64,000 nt of DNA, taken from assembly GCA_047967505.1 (NCBI GenBank), contig CM106538.1. One strand, written 5' to 3'. The notes beneath the pieces are model-generated. The model was not told where the DNA came from, searched no databases, and saw only the letters and a list, made by a program, of their open reading frames with translations. Positions 1 through 12,719 of the stretch are shown here, piece after piece (within the stretch, counting starts at the first letter, position 1; each line of letters opens with the position of its first letter). The position numbers and the translations under genes were made by a program. The stretch comes from Dipteris shenzhenensis (lineage: Eukaryota; Polypodiophyta; Polypodiopsida; Gleicheniales).

Positions 1-740
1 GCTCAGTTATCCGGTTTGGACACCAGATGGGGGTCATGTGTGGTTTGATGGCTGGACGGCTTCAAATAGAGTTGGCACACCACCAACTAGGCTACATGCA
101 AGTGTGAGAAGGCATCCCTTGACTGACCACACTGAGGGTAGACGAAGCATTTCTTGGGGCAGCCCACCACTCTTGGGTTTCGGGGCCCGTTTGGAGCCTC
201 AGATGATCCCAGATGGCTCTGGGCCACCGAACAGGCTCTGTAGGTCAGTAGCTCTATTTTGCACACCGGATCTATTGTATGGTCGGTGGCCTATTTTGGG
301 ACCGACCTCCAGTCAACCGTTTTGGGCAGCCTATTTCGGGACTGACCGTTTTGTGCGGTCACCCAATTGAGCCTAACTGACTATGACTGGTGGCTATATA
401 AGAGCAAGCCGGTGAAGCCCTTTTTCATCACTGGCTATAGCAACCCTGATTCCTTAGCATCCAGCCTCCGTCTTCTACTATTTTCAACACGCCATCGAAG
501 CATCTTTCATAGGAGCACACGGTTGGGAGGCAGCGCCATCTATTGTATCAGTTCTATAGTAATCAAATTTTTGATTCTCCATACTATCTTGTTTTCTCTC
601 TTGCATACGAGATCCTGTTATCTGTTGAGCATAGACGTATTATTTTCTTACAGATACAACTTCGAGAAAAATCCTACATTAAAGGTGACAATGCCTACCA
701 GAAGTGACAAAGATCTGCCAAAGGAATATAAGGTCTAGCT
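1..740 (+). mobile_element. Possible LTR or promoter-like fragment
   Basis: A GC-richer stretch with repeated GACCG/CGGTC words leads to a TATA-like box, CTATATAAGAG, at 394-404, then a T-rich leader. This layout matches the long LTRs at 32.8 and 54.7 kb, where GC-rich sequence precedes TATAAAAG. LTR ends, primer site and coding domains were not found. The short ORFs here resemble no family I know. Confidence 0.3.
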
Positions 741-2863
741 TCAATATAATCTCTGTTGTCTTGCCACACAACATTTTGCTTGATTTGCATTTGTGAATAA
801 TGCTTTCATGACATCACACATGCAATGATGACAAAACCTTACCAATAGTTAAAAAGTGAGAGACCAGCTATTTTTGTTGTTGGTAATCTTCCATTTACCA
901 TTGATAGTTCCTCAAAATATCATGGGTAACATAACTATTACCATTGGTAGCATTACAAGTATCATTTAAAAAAGAGATATTGCCGAAAAAATATTTAGGT
1001 GCAAATTTTCTAGATAGTAGCTAGTAAATGATATTTTATTGGCAGTAGTACGACTTTGAGCAATGGTAATAGGGATTTTATAAACCATAAAACTACCATC
1101 ATGATAATATAAGGATGTGCTAGTTTAGTTTTACCAGTTTTGGGTCATTGTTTGCTTGGGTGTAGCCATTTTTTGTGAGGTTCACGGACTTTTTTGTATA
1201 TGGGTATCTTGCATGAGCCATAACCTATGCATTGCTCAATGAAATTCGGCAAACTTTGTCTTCAAGTTGTAGTACATTCCAAACTTGAACATGAGAGCAA
1301 AAATTTATGGAATAAGGATTCAGAACAAGACCGTTAAAGCATTACAAGTGCTATGTTGCATGTGAAGCATGCATCTTGAAGACTATAGGATATAGTAATT
1401 TATTCAAAAACGTTAAAATTTTGTTCTATATATACATGCAACCAAGTAATCATTCTAAAGTACACTACATGAGCTTCTCCTCAACCTGAGGACACATGTA
1501 AATGAGATCATTATGCACGGGTTAATGGGCCTCCAATGTTGTGCTAAAGTGATGCATACCCATTTAAGGGCACACTCCATAACTTTTTTTTGATTTGTTG
1601 AAAACCAAAATGAATTGAAATTTTCAAATCCAAACTATTGGTGCATGTGCAAAGATATTTTAACAAATCCAACACTATTTACAATTTTGAATTGTTTCTT
1701 TTTCCATGCACTTGCTTGCTATATGGTTTATAAGCATGCCAAAGGTCATTTCATTTAATAATACACAGCATCAAACCCAATAGCGTGCCCTTTGGCCTAT
1801 TTGTGTTTTGAAGCATTTTAAGCCACATTGCACTTGTTTGGGAGAAATTTTGCTACTCCCACAAATTTTGAATTTTTACAGCTCCCGCCCATCAAATCTT
1901 GGAAGATTAAGTACCTGCAACCTACCCCCTCCCTACAATTGCCTTACAGCCTACATGCACCTCGACATGACCTTGCCCAAACTTTGGTTTTTGCCATTGT
2001 CTTCTTTTGGGTAAGTTGTCATCTATCATTTCCTTGCCTCATTAGCTAGCTTCTATGGGTCTATTCTAGACTCTGATCGTGGCCATGGCGTCAATGGCAA
2101 CATGTAGCTCGCCATGCTTGCAAGAGAAGTAGATAGAGGCTACAAGACAGGAAATCCAAAAAGCCAGTTCAAGGCACAAGGAAGAGAGTGTGGTCGAGCA
2201 AAGCGCTAGCACGGTATCAAATCGACAACGGAAGACACTTTTACAACATCTGCGAAGGGAGAAACAAGGAGAAGAAAGAAGACTCCTTGCAGAGTAGTAG
2301 CAAGAAGCGGTTGTAGATGCACACATTCAATCATTGCCATCGGAGTGAAGAGCATGAGCTATGGTATGACAATTTTGGTGGGAGCATTCGAGGCAGCAAC
2401 ATTAGGCCATTCAGGTGATTACCAGTCTTGAGTCTTCACAAGCTTTAGCTTACACCCTAAAGTTCATAGAGTAACAACCCTACCAACACCTCGGGAGATG
2501 CACACCCACGAGGCGATGCTCTCTAACTTGAAAAATGGCCTACAAAAACTGAAAGGGGTACACAGCTTAGATCAACTAGCTACAAAGAGAGCGACGTTAG
2601 CTATGTTGATTGTGTTTTATATTCTTTTAGTAGTAGCAAAAAGGGGGCTCATTATTCTGTTATTCCTGCATGTTGGGTCAGCAAACAAAGTTGTATCTCA
2701 AGTTTGTGGATTAGAATCTAGACATTTCAATTGGGCAGAGGAGCTTTGAGCGTTGTAAGACCTGGTTCATCCACAAAACTCAAATACAGGAATGTTTGTT
2801 GTTGCAAAACCCACATGGACTTTGACCTAGCCTGACAAGCTATGAATGACTTGAGATCTGGTT
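741..2863. other. AT-rich stretch, no recognised gene
   Basis: Small ORFs under 90 codons on both strands look like chance. A 27-bp piece at 1142-1168 is the reverse complement, with one mismatch, of 7070-7096, so part of this region is repetitive. Confidence 0.5.
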
Positions 2864-3451
2864 GTGTTGGAGCATTGCTCCATGGGGATCGATGTCCATG
2901 CCTCCTCAATGAATGTGCAGTCTATAGGCCACCTGAATCCTCATCATGTGTTGCAAGGGAGGGCAGGTTTTGTACCAGTGGTTTGTCCAAAGGGAGATTG
3001 TGAGTGGCACAGGATTGAATGCATTCGTGGCACATGTAAGCATTGCAATTTGAAGCTGAAGAAGAAGATATTCAATGTCTGTCCATATGAAATGAGGGAA
3101 GAAAACCACGTTGCTCTAAAATGGAGGAGATTTGAAAATGTCAATGTTGAAGGATTTGATAAAAAGAGATGGCTATTGTCATATAAGAGCACCCAGCCAA
3201 GGGAGCTTGTAGATCACGTGGTTCAATCCATCCGAAAATATGTGCCTCATAATTTCATGACCAGCTAGCAGGATAAGCAATTCAGGACATGCCTTGCCAA
3301 TTTTCCCAATGACACTATTGTATCTGTCATAGAATTTGTAAAAAATTGTTATTTTCAAGAACAAGATGAGATACAAAGTGTGTTGAGATATCGAGCTCCA
3401 CTCATGATATGCCAGGGTGACCGTTATGCATTTATGTCACCGACTTGTTAG
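2864..3451 (+). pseudogene. Transposon-type Cys-motif ORF interrupted by one amber codon
   Basis: The open frame begins before the ATG at 2882 and runs to TAG at 3266-3268. The same frame then continues for 60 sense codons to TAG at 3449-3451. The protein has CPKGDCEWHRIECIRGTC followed by CNLKL, a Cys-rich cluster, then KWRRFENVNVEG, a LLSYKSTQPREL stretch, HNF, and after the amber codon QDKQF, IEFVKNCYFQEQDEIQSV. From memory this order (Cys cluster, WRRF, HNF...WQ..QF, NY.F..Q.E.QS) belongs to a widespread family of transposon-encoded proteins with a DDE-like region further on. Here only the middle survives. The family placement is a judgement, not a search result. Confidence 0.5.
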
Positions 3452-3489
3452 CTGCAGATGCGATTGGTACACCGCCCATGAATAATAGC

Positions 3490-3738
3490 TGGATGATAGC
3501 TATCTTTATGTACTCTAGTTAGTGGCTCAGTTAGTATGCCACCTAGGTTAGCTAAGTTTGGTTTGAGACCCACATATAGGGTTCATCTATTCCTTTTATA
3601 CTAAGAGAGAGTTCTTTTGGCTTTCACAACTAAGACGAGGAAAACTATTTTTAGCCTCCACCTTTGTGTGTATTCCCCCTTTGTGTATTTGAGAAAGCTG
3701 CAAGTGAGACTCATTACTTCTCTCCCACTCTCTTCACA
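3490..3738 (+). mobile_element. 3' part of a Copia LTR
   Basis: This sequence sits directly before a tRNA-Met primer-binding site and ends in CA, as an LTR should. It holds a TATA-like TTTTATACTAAGAG and a T-rich U5. The 5' boundary is uncertain because no TG start could be matched to a second LTR. Confidence 0.5.
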
Positions 3739-3750
3739 TGGTATCAGAGC
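3739..3750 (+). promoter_or_regulatory. Primer-binding site (tRNA-iMet) of a Copia element
   Basis: TGGTATCAGAGC is the standard plant Copia primer site, complementary to the 3' end of initiator tRNA-Met. It fixes plus-strand orientation. Confidence 0.85.
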
Positions 3751-4470
3751 TCGGGGAGCTCAAGGAAGCAAACAAAGTTCGTGATGTCTTGATAAGAGAA
3801 TCAGTGTTGCTTTCCTTTTTCAAGTTTGGGAGCAAATCTCTGCAGGCAGCACAGCTGGAAAGTGCAAGAGTGCACTGTCTCAGATTGGGATGCCCTTTGC
3901 GGTGCAACAACAGGGCAGTATATGCTATAGGTAAGGGCAAAGCCCTTAGTGATATTATTTTTTTGATTCAAGGCCATTTCGGGGCCCGTTTTGGTGGTGG
4001 AAGTTTTCCACGAGCACTTAGAAAGGTGCCCTGTTTTTGTTGTGCGACCACTATTCTGTAGGTCGGAGAAAAGTTGTCGCAGAAATTGCATCATATGCCT
4101 ATGCGCAGAGATATTGGGAGTGATAGAATCATTCTTATTGCCTGTTGATACAAAATCATCACTAGGAAGTGACTATGTGGTCAAATACCACTTTCGTCAG
4201 TTTTGCAGATTTTCCCTTGTGAGGCAAAAGTTGTGTTTTTTGTAGTGACAAAATATTTTGGCATCTAATGCTCTTTCACAGATAGTCACTGAAAGGCTTG
4301 ACAAGAACAACTTCCCAACATGGAAGTTTACAATGACGAATTTCCTTAAGGGAAAAGGCTATTGGGAGTTCATTACTGAAGCTGAACAAGAACCAGTTAT
4401 TCCTAACTTCGGCCTCTCCATCATATCCTCCTTTGGCTCCCTAAAAATTTATAATGCAACAAGCTAGACT
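3751..4470 (+). pseudogene. Copia leader and gag N-terminus, copy 1 (truncated)
   Basis: 3803-4211 is a leader also present at about 39095-39470. The gag start follows at 4258 (SNALSQIVTERLDKNNFPTW, then [19 protein letters not shown]), typical of Copia gag. The frame is lost after about 4400, where the sequence stops matching copy 2. No protease, integrase or RT follows. Copy 1 keeps a 130-bp stretch (about 4212-4345) that copy 2 lacks. Confidence 0.7.
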
Positions 4471-4975
4471 AGTGGAAAACTGAGTTGTACAAACTCTGTC
4501 TTGCTCAGACAAGGCTCTCAGCAATGGTTGGATGTAATCTTTTGGGCTCTCAAAACAATCTTTTAGCTCAATGGATGTAATGTTTTGGTGTCTATTTATG
4601 TAATCTCTTTTTATTCAATTTGAGGCTCTTAGTATGCGATGTTATTAACTTTTATATTTGTATTTGAATGGTTATGGCCGCTACTTGTAATCTTTTGGAT
4701 AAGATCCTCTATTAAATTTTTGCTCGGTATAAGTTAAAATTTTTAATATAACTTGTTATAGGATGTAGATGTACATTGTAATCTCTTTTGCTCAATTTTC
4801 ACTCGATAAATTGTACTTTTTCCCTCATTTATATTTACTACAACAAGGACTGAAATACCAGGAAAGAAGGACTACAATTTCCTTGGTTTATGACCAAAAT
4901 AGTGCTAAAATAACTCCAACGACCCCACTGTTGTTGCATGGAGATACATCTAGGAAAATATAATTAAACTTTAAG
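4471..4975. other. AT-rich stretch, nothing recognised
   Basis: Short tracts built on TAATCTTTT and GCTC recur, but no coding signal, LTR end or structured RNA is apparent. Confidence 0.5.
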
Positions 4976-6286
4976 AAAATGCAATTGATGATATGGCCCT
5001 TGAGCGGTGTCCTCTAGGGGCAAGGACCAAATGTGCACACTTTTCGAGCAAAAACCTACGAGCAAAAAAATCCGAGCGATAATTTTTTGCACCAACCATG
5101 CTGGTATATTTCTCAAAGGAATATACAATTCTTTCTTAATTTCTCATTTATGGAATCACATACTTACTTATTTTTCATTGTAACCCTCATTTTAGAGAAC
5201 ATTATCTATATATGAACAAATAGTGAACACTTTAGAAACTCCTATAAATACCTCCCTACCATACTCTCTTTTGAGGATTATCGTAATTCAATCAATTTAA
5301 AAGAGTTTCCCTCATATTTATCAATCCCATATTTGAAGCTCTCATTAAATAATATATACCATATTTCTTGGATGAGTTGGAAAAAGATATTGAAACCTCA
5401 TACTTGAAGTCATTATAATTGATCATAAATTAATGTCTAATACATTATCAAATATGCAAAGGAAAGGGAGGGATTTTCAAAATATTCCCAATTCTCCAAA
5501 CCTAAGTACTTTAAAGGAAATGTGGTCCCTATTGAACTCCTTTCTACTATAATATGAATTAGGGAGAAGTTGTAACTCTCATATACATCTTGAAGTTTTC
5601 AATTTATCTCTTTTAAAACTATAAAAAATATATAAATTTAAGCCTACCATTGCATAGATCATGAAATTTTGAACATTTTTCCTTTTTACAGCTCCTCAAT
5701 CTGAGCTAAGGAGGAAAAGTTATGACCCCTTCTCTATAGGCTCTCCAAGGGTATTCCATTGTTGGTGGAATAGGGTTGGGGCAAGCTCTTCAAACCATAT
5801 TTCTCTGACAAAATACACTTAGAGGGTCTATTAAAAAGGCATTATATATTTTCTTAGTCATCCTGAGGAATTGTAAAGAGGATATTTGCTCAAAATTTCA
5901 AGATCCAACCAATGGTGAAAGGAAAAGAAAGGATTTTTTAAAGTCATAAAATAAGTCACCACTTGGACATTATGTATGTATATTATATAAAAGTATATTT
6001 ATATCTGTATCTATTTATCAATATTTCATATTTACTTACATATTCCTTGAAATAATTTGGAATTTTTTTCTCCCCAAAAATGACTTGAGACTATATATTC
6101 TGACACCTCCCAGCTTTTGTCTACTCGTCGCTCGAGGCTTTTTGCTCGAAAAATGGAAATCTCGACAAGGGCCATATCGACATGCATTATACAATATCTA
6201 GGATCCCATTGGATAGAAATGTCATGTCGATATGGCCCTTACCACTGAAGGGGACCCCTCAAGGGCCATATCGTCAATTGCATTTT
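4976..6286. mobile_element. 1.3-kb inverted-repeat element, probably a non-autonomous DNA transposon
   Basis: The left end AAAATGCAATTGATGATATG recurs inverted at 6267-6286 with one mismatch, and the similarity runs on for roughly 35-60 bp with indels. The right end adds two more inverted copies of the core GATATGGCCCTT: 6166-6185 pairs with about 6223-6242, and that copy pairs with 6264-6275. The interior is AT-rich without a transposase. I could not find a convincing target-site duplication, so the class is open (foldback or MULE-like MITE). Confidence 0.5.
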
Positions 6287-6321
6287 GCTTGGTTGCACAA
6301 TGGAAAACATTTTCCTTGGTA

Positions 6322-6955
6322 CACAAATATATAACTCCAAGAACCAGCACGGTGGCTTTCATAGATCTCCTTCTATTTACCAGCATGCTGGTCATCATAG
6401 ACCCCCTCCTGTAATACATAAAAATAGTTAACGGAGCTATAACTCCAAGAACTAGCACGGTGGTCTCTCCAAGACAACCTTGAATTCTGGGCGATGATAG
6501 GTTGTTAAGACAGAGATTGCGCTGAGGTGGCGATGCTCAAAAATGATAGATTGTGTCTCATTATTATGCCAAAAACTAGTGCGGTGGTCTCTCCAAGCCA
6601 ACCTATGACTTGCATGGGCTATGGGTAAAGAAGCGGCAAAAGGATGCAGTGTGCACGATGCTAGGTGGTCAAGCCAAAGACTACACTACGGCAATGTTCA
6701 AAATGATAGATTGCATCTAATTATTACACCAAGAACTAGCGCGGTGATCTCTCCAAGCCAACCTTCAATTTTAATGATCTACATGGGTGCATGCACAATG
6801 ACAGGTGGTAAAGCTGCAGCAAAAGGTTGTGCGATGATAAGTGATCAGGCAGCGTAGGCTAGAGACTGCGCTGCATGAAGCAGTGGAAAGATGCCATGTG
6901 TTGAGCTATGCAGTGTTCTGAACAAATAGATTATGTTTCATTATTACGCCAGTGT
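6322..6955. repeat. Imperfect tandem repeat, units about 110-210 bp
   Basis: The phrase CAAGAACYAGCRCGGTG followed by CTCTCCAAG and CCAACCT recurs at about 6335, 6445, 6567 and 6727, with a degraded fifth at 6945. Intervening words (AATGATAGATTG, GCAAAAGG, TGCACRATG) recur too, so whole units were duplicated and then diverged. The ORFs across it are by-products. Confidence 0.6.
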
Positions 6956-7336
6956 GCATGACGTCGAGAAAATTTTTGGTGAGAGCATGGGTCCGTGTAA
7001 AATTTAAATATTCCCTCAGGAGTGCATCGCATTGCAGTCCCAAAATGGCCCCGAAAATAGTTTCGTGATTGGCTACACCCAAGCAAACATTGACCCTTTT
7101 GACTTAAGAGTCCCACACCAAGGCTTGGGCTTAAGGGCAATCCTTAGACCTAGTGCATGGGACCAATCTTCTAGTGTAGGTACTTGGATTCTTTTAGAGA
7201 GGGACATGGTTTTTTGCCAAGTTAAAAATCCCATGTTGACAAGACCCTTGTTGAGTTAAAAAAGTAGGGAGGGAAAATACCAAAAGAATGGAGGAACCGG
7301 GGACGAGTTCGCACCCCAGGAGGCCTATCGGGCTAG

Positions 7337-8771
7337 GTGGAGAGCACGATTGGGGTGAAACAAGGATGCCTCCTCTCACTGGCTCTCTTTGGCCTCTACA
7401 TTCATGAGATCACATCCTTCATAGACTGCCTGGAAGGTGAGGGGTCACCTCTGGCTGATTTGTTGGTACCGATACTACTATATGCGGATGACATAGCCCT
7501 CTTATCATCCTTAGCAAAGGGTTTACAGAGACATCTAGAGGCCCTCGAGGAGTTCTGCATAGAGAGAGATCTAACAATTAACCTTGGGAAGACCAAGGTT
7601 ATGATCTTCAGCACCTCATACTCAGTGCTCCATCGACATAGCTTCACTTACCGAGGTCAGCCACCAGTAGAGATTGTGCAGTCCTACACATACTTGGGTA
7701 CAGTTTTCATTGGGCCAGCTTTCACGATGATTCATGCAACCCGAGCATGCCTCACACGAGGATATGGTGCTCTGGCCCGTTTAAAGCGACAATGTTTGCA
7801 GGCACATTTCAAGGACCCACTGATGAAGTGCTGGCTTTTCGACACCCTAGTGAGACCAACTGCCATGTATGCAGCACCGTTCTAGGGGTGTGATATTTTA
7901 GAAGTAGAGTGGAAGAGATTTGAGCGGCTATAGATAATCATGGGATCCAAGATGATTCGTAGTAAGCCCTCAGTCCCCCATCAAATAGTACAGGCAGAGT
8001 TTGCTATGACCCCTCTTCAGATCGATGCCACCTTTCAACCAGTGATGACCTTCCTCCCTAGAGTCTGGGATCTACCTCATGAGAGGCTACCGAGATTGGC
8101 ATTGGAATCCTCTAGCCGACTGGCAGAGAGTGGGTTTGGTACAGCATGGTATGCACGCATCTCTACTTGGTTCAGATGGACAAGCTCCCTCCTTTTCAGT
8201 ATAGCATGGATGCACCCCCCGAGTTGATTCCGCAAGATGAGATTAACCGCATCATATGGTTAGACCTCCTCCAGCTTCACACACTTCAGACTTGGGGGGG
8301 GACCAGGATTTCCCCACCAAGACCCAGCTCTACTATGACCATTTCTTGAGAGTATTAGAGGATGGCCAGACACCAGTATCTTGAGGATAGAGGAGTCTCA
8401 CATGCACTGAGGATTGCCATTGGACAGATAAGAGTCTCCTCCCATCAGCTGAGGATTGAGGTAGGGAGAGCTGCAGGCATATCTAGAAAGCAGTGGACTT
8501 GTATGCCATGCACGATGGGTTACGTCAAGATTGAGGAGCACTTTCTTTGTATATGTCCCACCTACTATGAGATCCGAGGGCGCTAACATTGCCTTTTTTA
8601 GGAGGGACACAAGTTTGGCCCAGTCTCACGATTGATCCACTGCTAGGATCAGATCTATATTGGGCTCTACCTAATGAAGATGCAAAGACACAAAGAGACA
8701 CTACTACAATAGCGGGTCAGAGAGCAGCAGGATGCGACCACCACGTCACAAGACACACTAAGGTGGACTGA
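7337..8771 (+). pseudogene. LINE reverse transcriptase, 5'-truncated and degraded
   Basis: The first ORF opens at GVKQGCLLSLALFGLYI, the conserved RT block just before the catalytic palm, and has the YADD catalytic motif (LLYADDIALLS), then NLGKTKVM and YLGTVF. It runs to TAG at 7883. The same frame resumes after that stop and a second one near 7931 (MIRSKPSVPHQIVQAE). A frameshift near 8150 moves the signal to another frame. At 8362-8586 the end is a zinc-finger-like RVT C-terminus, CMPCTMGYVKIEEHFLC, then CPTYYEIRGR. No endonuclease or N-terminal RT part precedes it, which fits the usual 5' truncation of LINE copies. Confidence 0.85.
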
Positions 8772-9337
8772 GCATGTAGAGGCAGGTCATCGACTTCTAT
8801 GCATTTGAGTCAGCAGCTCCAGGGCACTCAGGAGTAGAGGAGGAGGAGCTAGCTGACATGAGAGATAGATGGGTCAGTAGAGGGAGTCAACACGACACCA
8901 CTACTAGATGAGGGTCACGGGGATCTCACATGCGACAGGAGAACAAAGCACAAATGATTGAGGTTAGACCTATCACAGCTCTTCTTAGAGGCGACTGATA
9001 GAGACGTGGCATTAAACTTGACATACCCCATTGGATCAAGAGGTCGAGGAGACATGCACCCCACCACAGTGCCAGACATGGATACATGGAGCCAACTCAT
9101 GTTCTTGGAGCATTAGCCCTTAGCGCCTGACATGCCCCACTCATGTTACACACTATTTGGCTTTTCTGGCTTGACTTGATATGATGTACTACATTAGTAT
9201 TTCAATTTATGTGTTTTCTAGTACTTAGCGAGGGCCTTAGCGAGCCCTTCACTCTAGCCCACTATGGCTTGTATGAGTTTACTTTGTTTTCGCACTTTTG
9301 TCCCATAGGCCCATGAGGCCTCCCGTGGATGTTAATA

Positions 9338-9340
<3 letters not shown>
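8772..9340 (+). mobile_element. 3' UTR of the LINE, ending at a CT microsatellite
   Basis: The last 120 bp (from 9220: AGTACTTAGCGAGGGCCTTAG, to GTTAATACATCT) match 45861-45984 in the same order, so this is the shared 3' end of a LINE family. Both copies stop at TTAATAYATCT and run straight into CT-rich repeats. Confidence 0.65.
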
Positions 9341-9390
<50 letters not shown>

Positions 9391-9405
9391 TACACACACA
9401 CAAAC
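9340..9405 (+). repeat. (TC)n-(CA)n compound microsatellite
   Basis: About 20 TC units, then a (CA)n tract with one TA break. A similar TC-then-CA pair lies at 10057-10108, with related flanking sequence. Confidence 0.95.
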
Positions 9406-10052
9406 TCACAATTAAAAAGGCTATAATATTTTTCATAACCTAAAACAAACAGTCTCTATAGCTTACAACTATTTTTCGAGTCCCAAACAATTGCATTTAT
9501 TGTTTGCAATGGATTTCGTCAACCAAAATGTTAATTAAGTTAGACTTTTCATGGCTAGACACATGTACTCAAGAATTTGATGCTATGTAAGTTGCATCAT
9601 AGGGGACAATATTTTTTTAAAAAAAAGTTTATGCCATCATTTTGATTTATTTATCTTTCAAAAATACTTCAAAGTATCATACGTGAGGAATATCATTTGT
9701 AATGTACTTTCAAATTATTTGTCTATGGTAAATTTAATGATATAAAAATAAGGTTTAATGGCTAATTATATGTGCTCAATAATTTCATGTTATGTAAGTC
9801 ACATCATAGGGAACTCTATATTCTTAAATAAAATTCTTTATTACATTAATTATATTTTATTTCTCTTTGAAAAATATTTCAAAGAATCATGCATGAGTAA
9901 TTTCACTTGATACGTAATTTCAAATCATTTGTGCATATAGAATTTAATAATATAAAATCTATAGCCTTACTTCATCAAAAAGGTTGAAGAGATAAAATCA
10001 GGTATGCTAATTTAATTTATTTTTCTTTTAAGGTTTTGACATTTTCTTATAA

Positions 10053-10056
<4 letters not shown>

Positions 10057-10097
<41 letters not shown>

Positions 10098-10108
10098 CAC
10101 ACACACAT
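10057..10108 (+). repeat. (TC)n-(CA)n microsatellite
   Basis: About 19 TC units followed by ATACACACACACA; the flanks resemble those of the tract at 9340-9405. Confidence 0.95.
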
Positions 10109-12666
10109 GTACACAAGTTTTAACAAGGCTATACCATTGTTAATAGAGATACCTAAAACAAAACAATCTCGATAGTGTACAACTATTTCACGAGACCCAA
10201 AAACTGACTTTAATGTTAACAGTGGATTTTCTCAACTCAAATTGAGTTATAGTTTTGATGCCTAAATACATGTGCTCAAGTATTTGATGTAATGTAAATC
10301 GCATCATAAGGGACCATATATTTATTAGAAAGTATGGCTAATTGAATGATATAAAGAGTAGGTTTGATGGCTAATTACACGTGCTAAAGAATTTGATGTA
10401 ATGTAAGTCACATCATAGTGGACCATATATTTTTTAAAGACATGTTTAAGACATTAATTTAATTTATTTCTCTTTCAAAAATGCTATAAAGAATAATGCC
10501 TGAGTAAATTCATCTGAAATGTAATTTCAAATTATGTTTGTATAAAAATTTTAATGATATAAAAAAGATTTCCTTTCTTGATTAAAAAGGTTAACCAAAT
10601 TGGAATTGTCAATAAAAATATACTTATGAGCATATTAATTTGATTTATTTACCGTTGAAAATAATAAAATTATCATACGTGAGGAATTTCAATTGAAATG
10701 TACTTTCAAATGGTGTCTATATGGCAACTTGTATTTGTGTTTATGTTTTTTAACACAACATCATCCACATGGTTTTAAATGTCATTGGAAATGGGGATTA
10801 TTAAAATTTTAAGATACCTACATATGAGGAATTTCAGTTGAAATGTACTTTCAAATGGTGTTTGTATGGAAAATTGTACTTGTGTTTACATTTTTTGACA
10901 TAACATCATCTGCATGGTTTTAAATGTAGGTACTTCTATATAATCATCATCGATCGATCACGAGCCTCAATAAAACATTATGTCTTATTGGTATCATTAC
11001 TTGATCAAAAAGGTTTAACGTGTTGTAGTTGTCAATAAAAATATAGCTTCAATTGAACGTATTTATGTTTTTATTATTTTCATAATGGACAATCAATACC
11101 AATACATGTATATGGAATAAGGCTATTCCTTGGCATATCCATCTTGGAATGAGAAATGATAAGGACTAAAGCAACATCCTCGGCAATAATGTTAAAATTT
11201 TGAGATACCTAAAACAAAACAATCTCTATAGCATACAACTATTTTACGAGTCCCAAACAATTGCCTTTAATGTTTGCAATGGATTTCATGAACCAAAATG
11301 TTAATTGAGTTAGAGTTTTAATGGCTAGATACATGTGCTCAAGAATTTGATGTTATGTAAGTCGCATCATAAGGGACAATATATATTTATTTTATTTTTT
11401 TAAAGTTTATGCGATCATTTTGATTTATTTATCTTTCAAAAATACTTCAAGGTATCATACATGAGGAATATCATTTGTAATGTAATTTGAAATGATGTGT
11501 GTATGGCAAATTATATTATATAAAAATAAGTTTTGATGGCTAATTACATGTGCTCAAGAATTTGATGTTATGTAAGTCGCATCATAGGGGATTCTATATT
11601 CTTTTAAAAAATATTTATGAAATTAATTATATTTATTTCTCTTTGAAAAATACTTCAAAGAATCATGCATGAAAAAATTCAGTCGGAATGTAATTTCAAA
11701 TGATTTGTGTATGCAAAATTTAATGATGTAAAAATTGTAGCCTTGCTTGATCAAAAAGGTTGAAGAAATTGCAATTGACAATAAAAATATAGCTATATGA
11801 AAATAAATTTGATTTATTTATCATTGAAAAATAATGAAATTTTCAAACTTCAAGAGTCCTCCCATTGGACTTTTAGTAGCAAGGCGATGTGCTCAAGTTC
11901 TCAAGTTGAAATTGAGAGGAAGAGAGTATCAATAACAATCATATAGTGGAATATAATCTTCTTCCCGGGGAAACTTCTTTTCTATTTCAATAAGTTGGTA
12001 CTCACATGGAAAGACAAAAGAGTATAAGGGAAACTACAAATAAGTACATGTTTTGCACATGTAATATTTCTCATGATAATGAAATTTGATGCAATCCTTG
12101 ATAGATCCTTGATGTTTAAAAACATATAACAACGTTGAAAGTAATGTAAAGCACAACCTGATATGCATTTGAAAAAAATGCCATAATGCGGTGGTGATCA
12201 TTAGTTTTTCTTCTAACCAATGTGACTTAGTGTACTTGCAAGTTGTTATTAAACATTGAAGTCCTTTTTAGTAAACAAGATAGGTACTCACATGGAAATA
12301 TAAAAGAACATTTCTTCCAAGGGACATGACTCTCTGTATTTATAAGAGTTTATTAAACATTGAAGTACTCTTTTGTAAATAAGATAAGAATAGGTTTATG
12401 AATGATGTGCTAAAGGACATGGAAAGATACTTTCATTTTTGCAATGGATTTCGTATTTGTGTTTATGTTTTTTGACACAACATCATCTGCATGGTTTTAA
12501 ATGTAGGTACACTCATCTAATCATCATCAATGAATCACGAGCCTAAACAAAACATTATCTCTTATTGCCTCATTCATTACATCAGGTTGGTCACTTTTAT
12601 TTCTTTTTCTTTTTTGGTTATAAGGTTTTCTAAAACAAACATACATAGACACAAACAAACACAAAA

Positions 12667-12670
<4 letters not shown>

Positions 12671-12718
<48 letters not shown>
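12671..12718 (+). repeat. (TC)n microsatellite
   Basis: About 24 TC units. The ORFs across it encode Ser-Leu or Arg-Glu runs and are not genes. Confidence 0.95.

Positions 12719-12719
<1 letters not shown>

Noticed and set aside
4212-4345. The segment missing from Copia copy 2 could be a spliced intron
   Set aside because: It does not begin with GT and contains the gag start and coding sequence, so a deletion is more likely.
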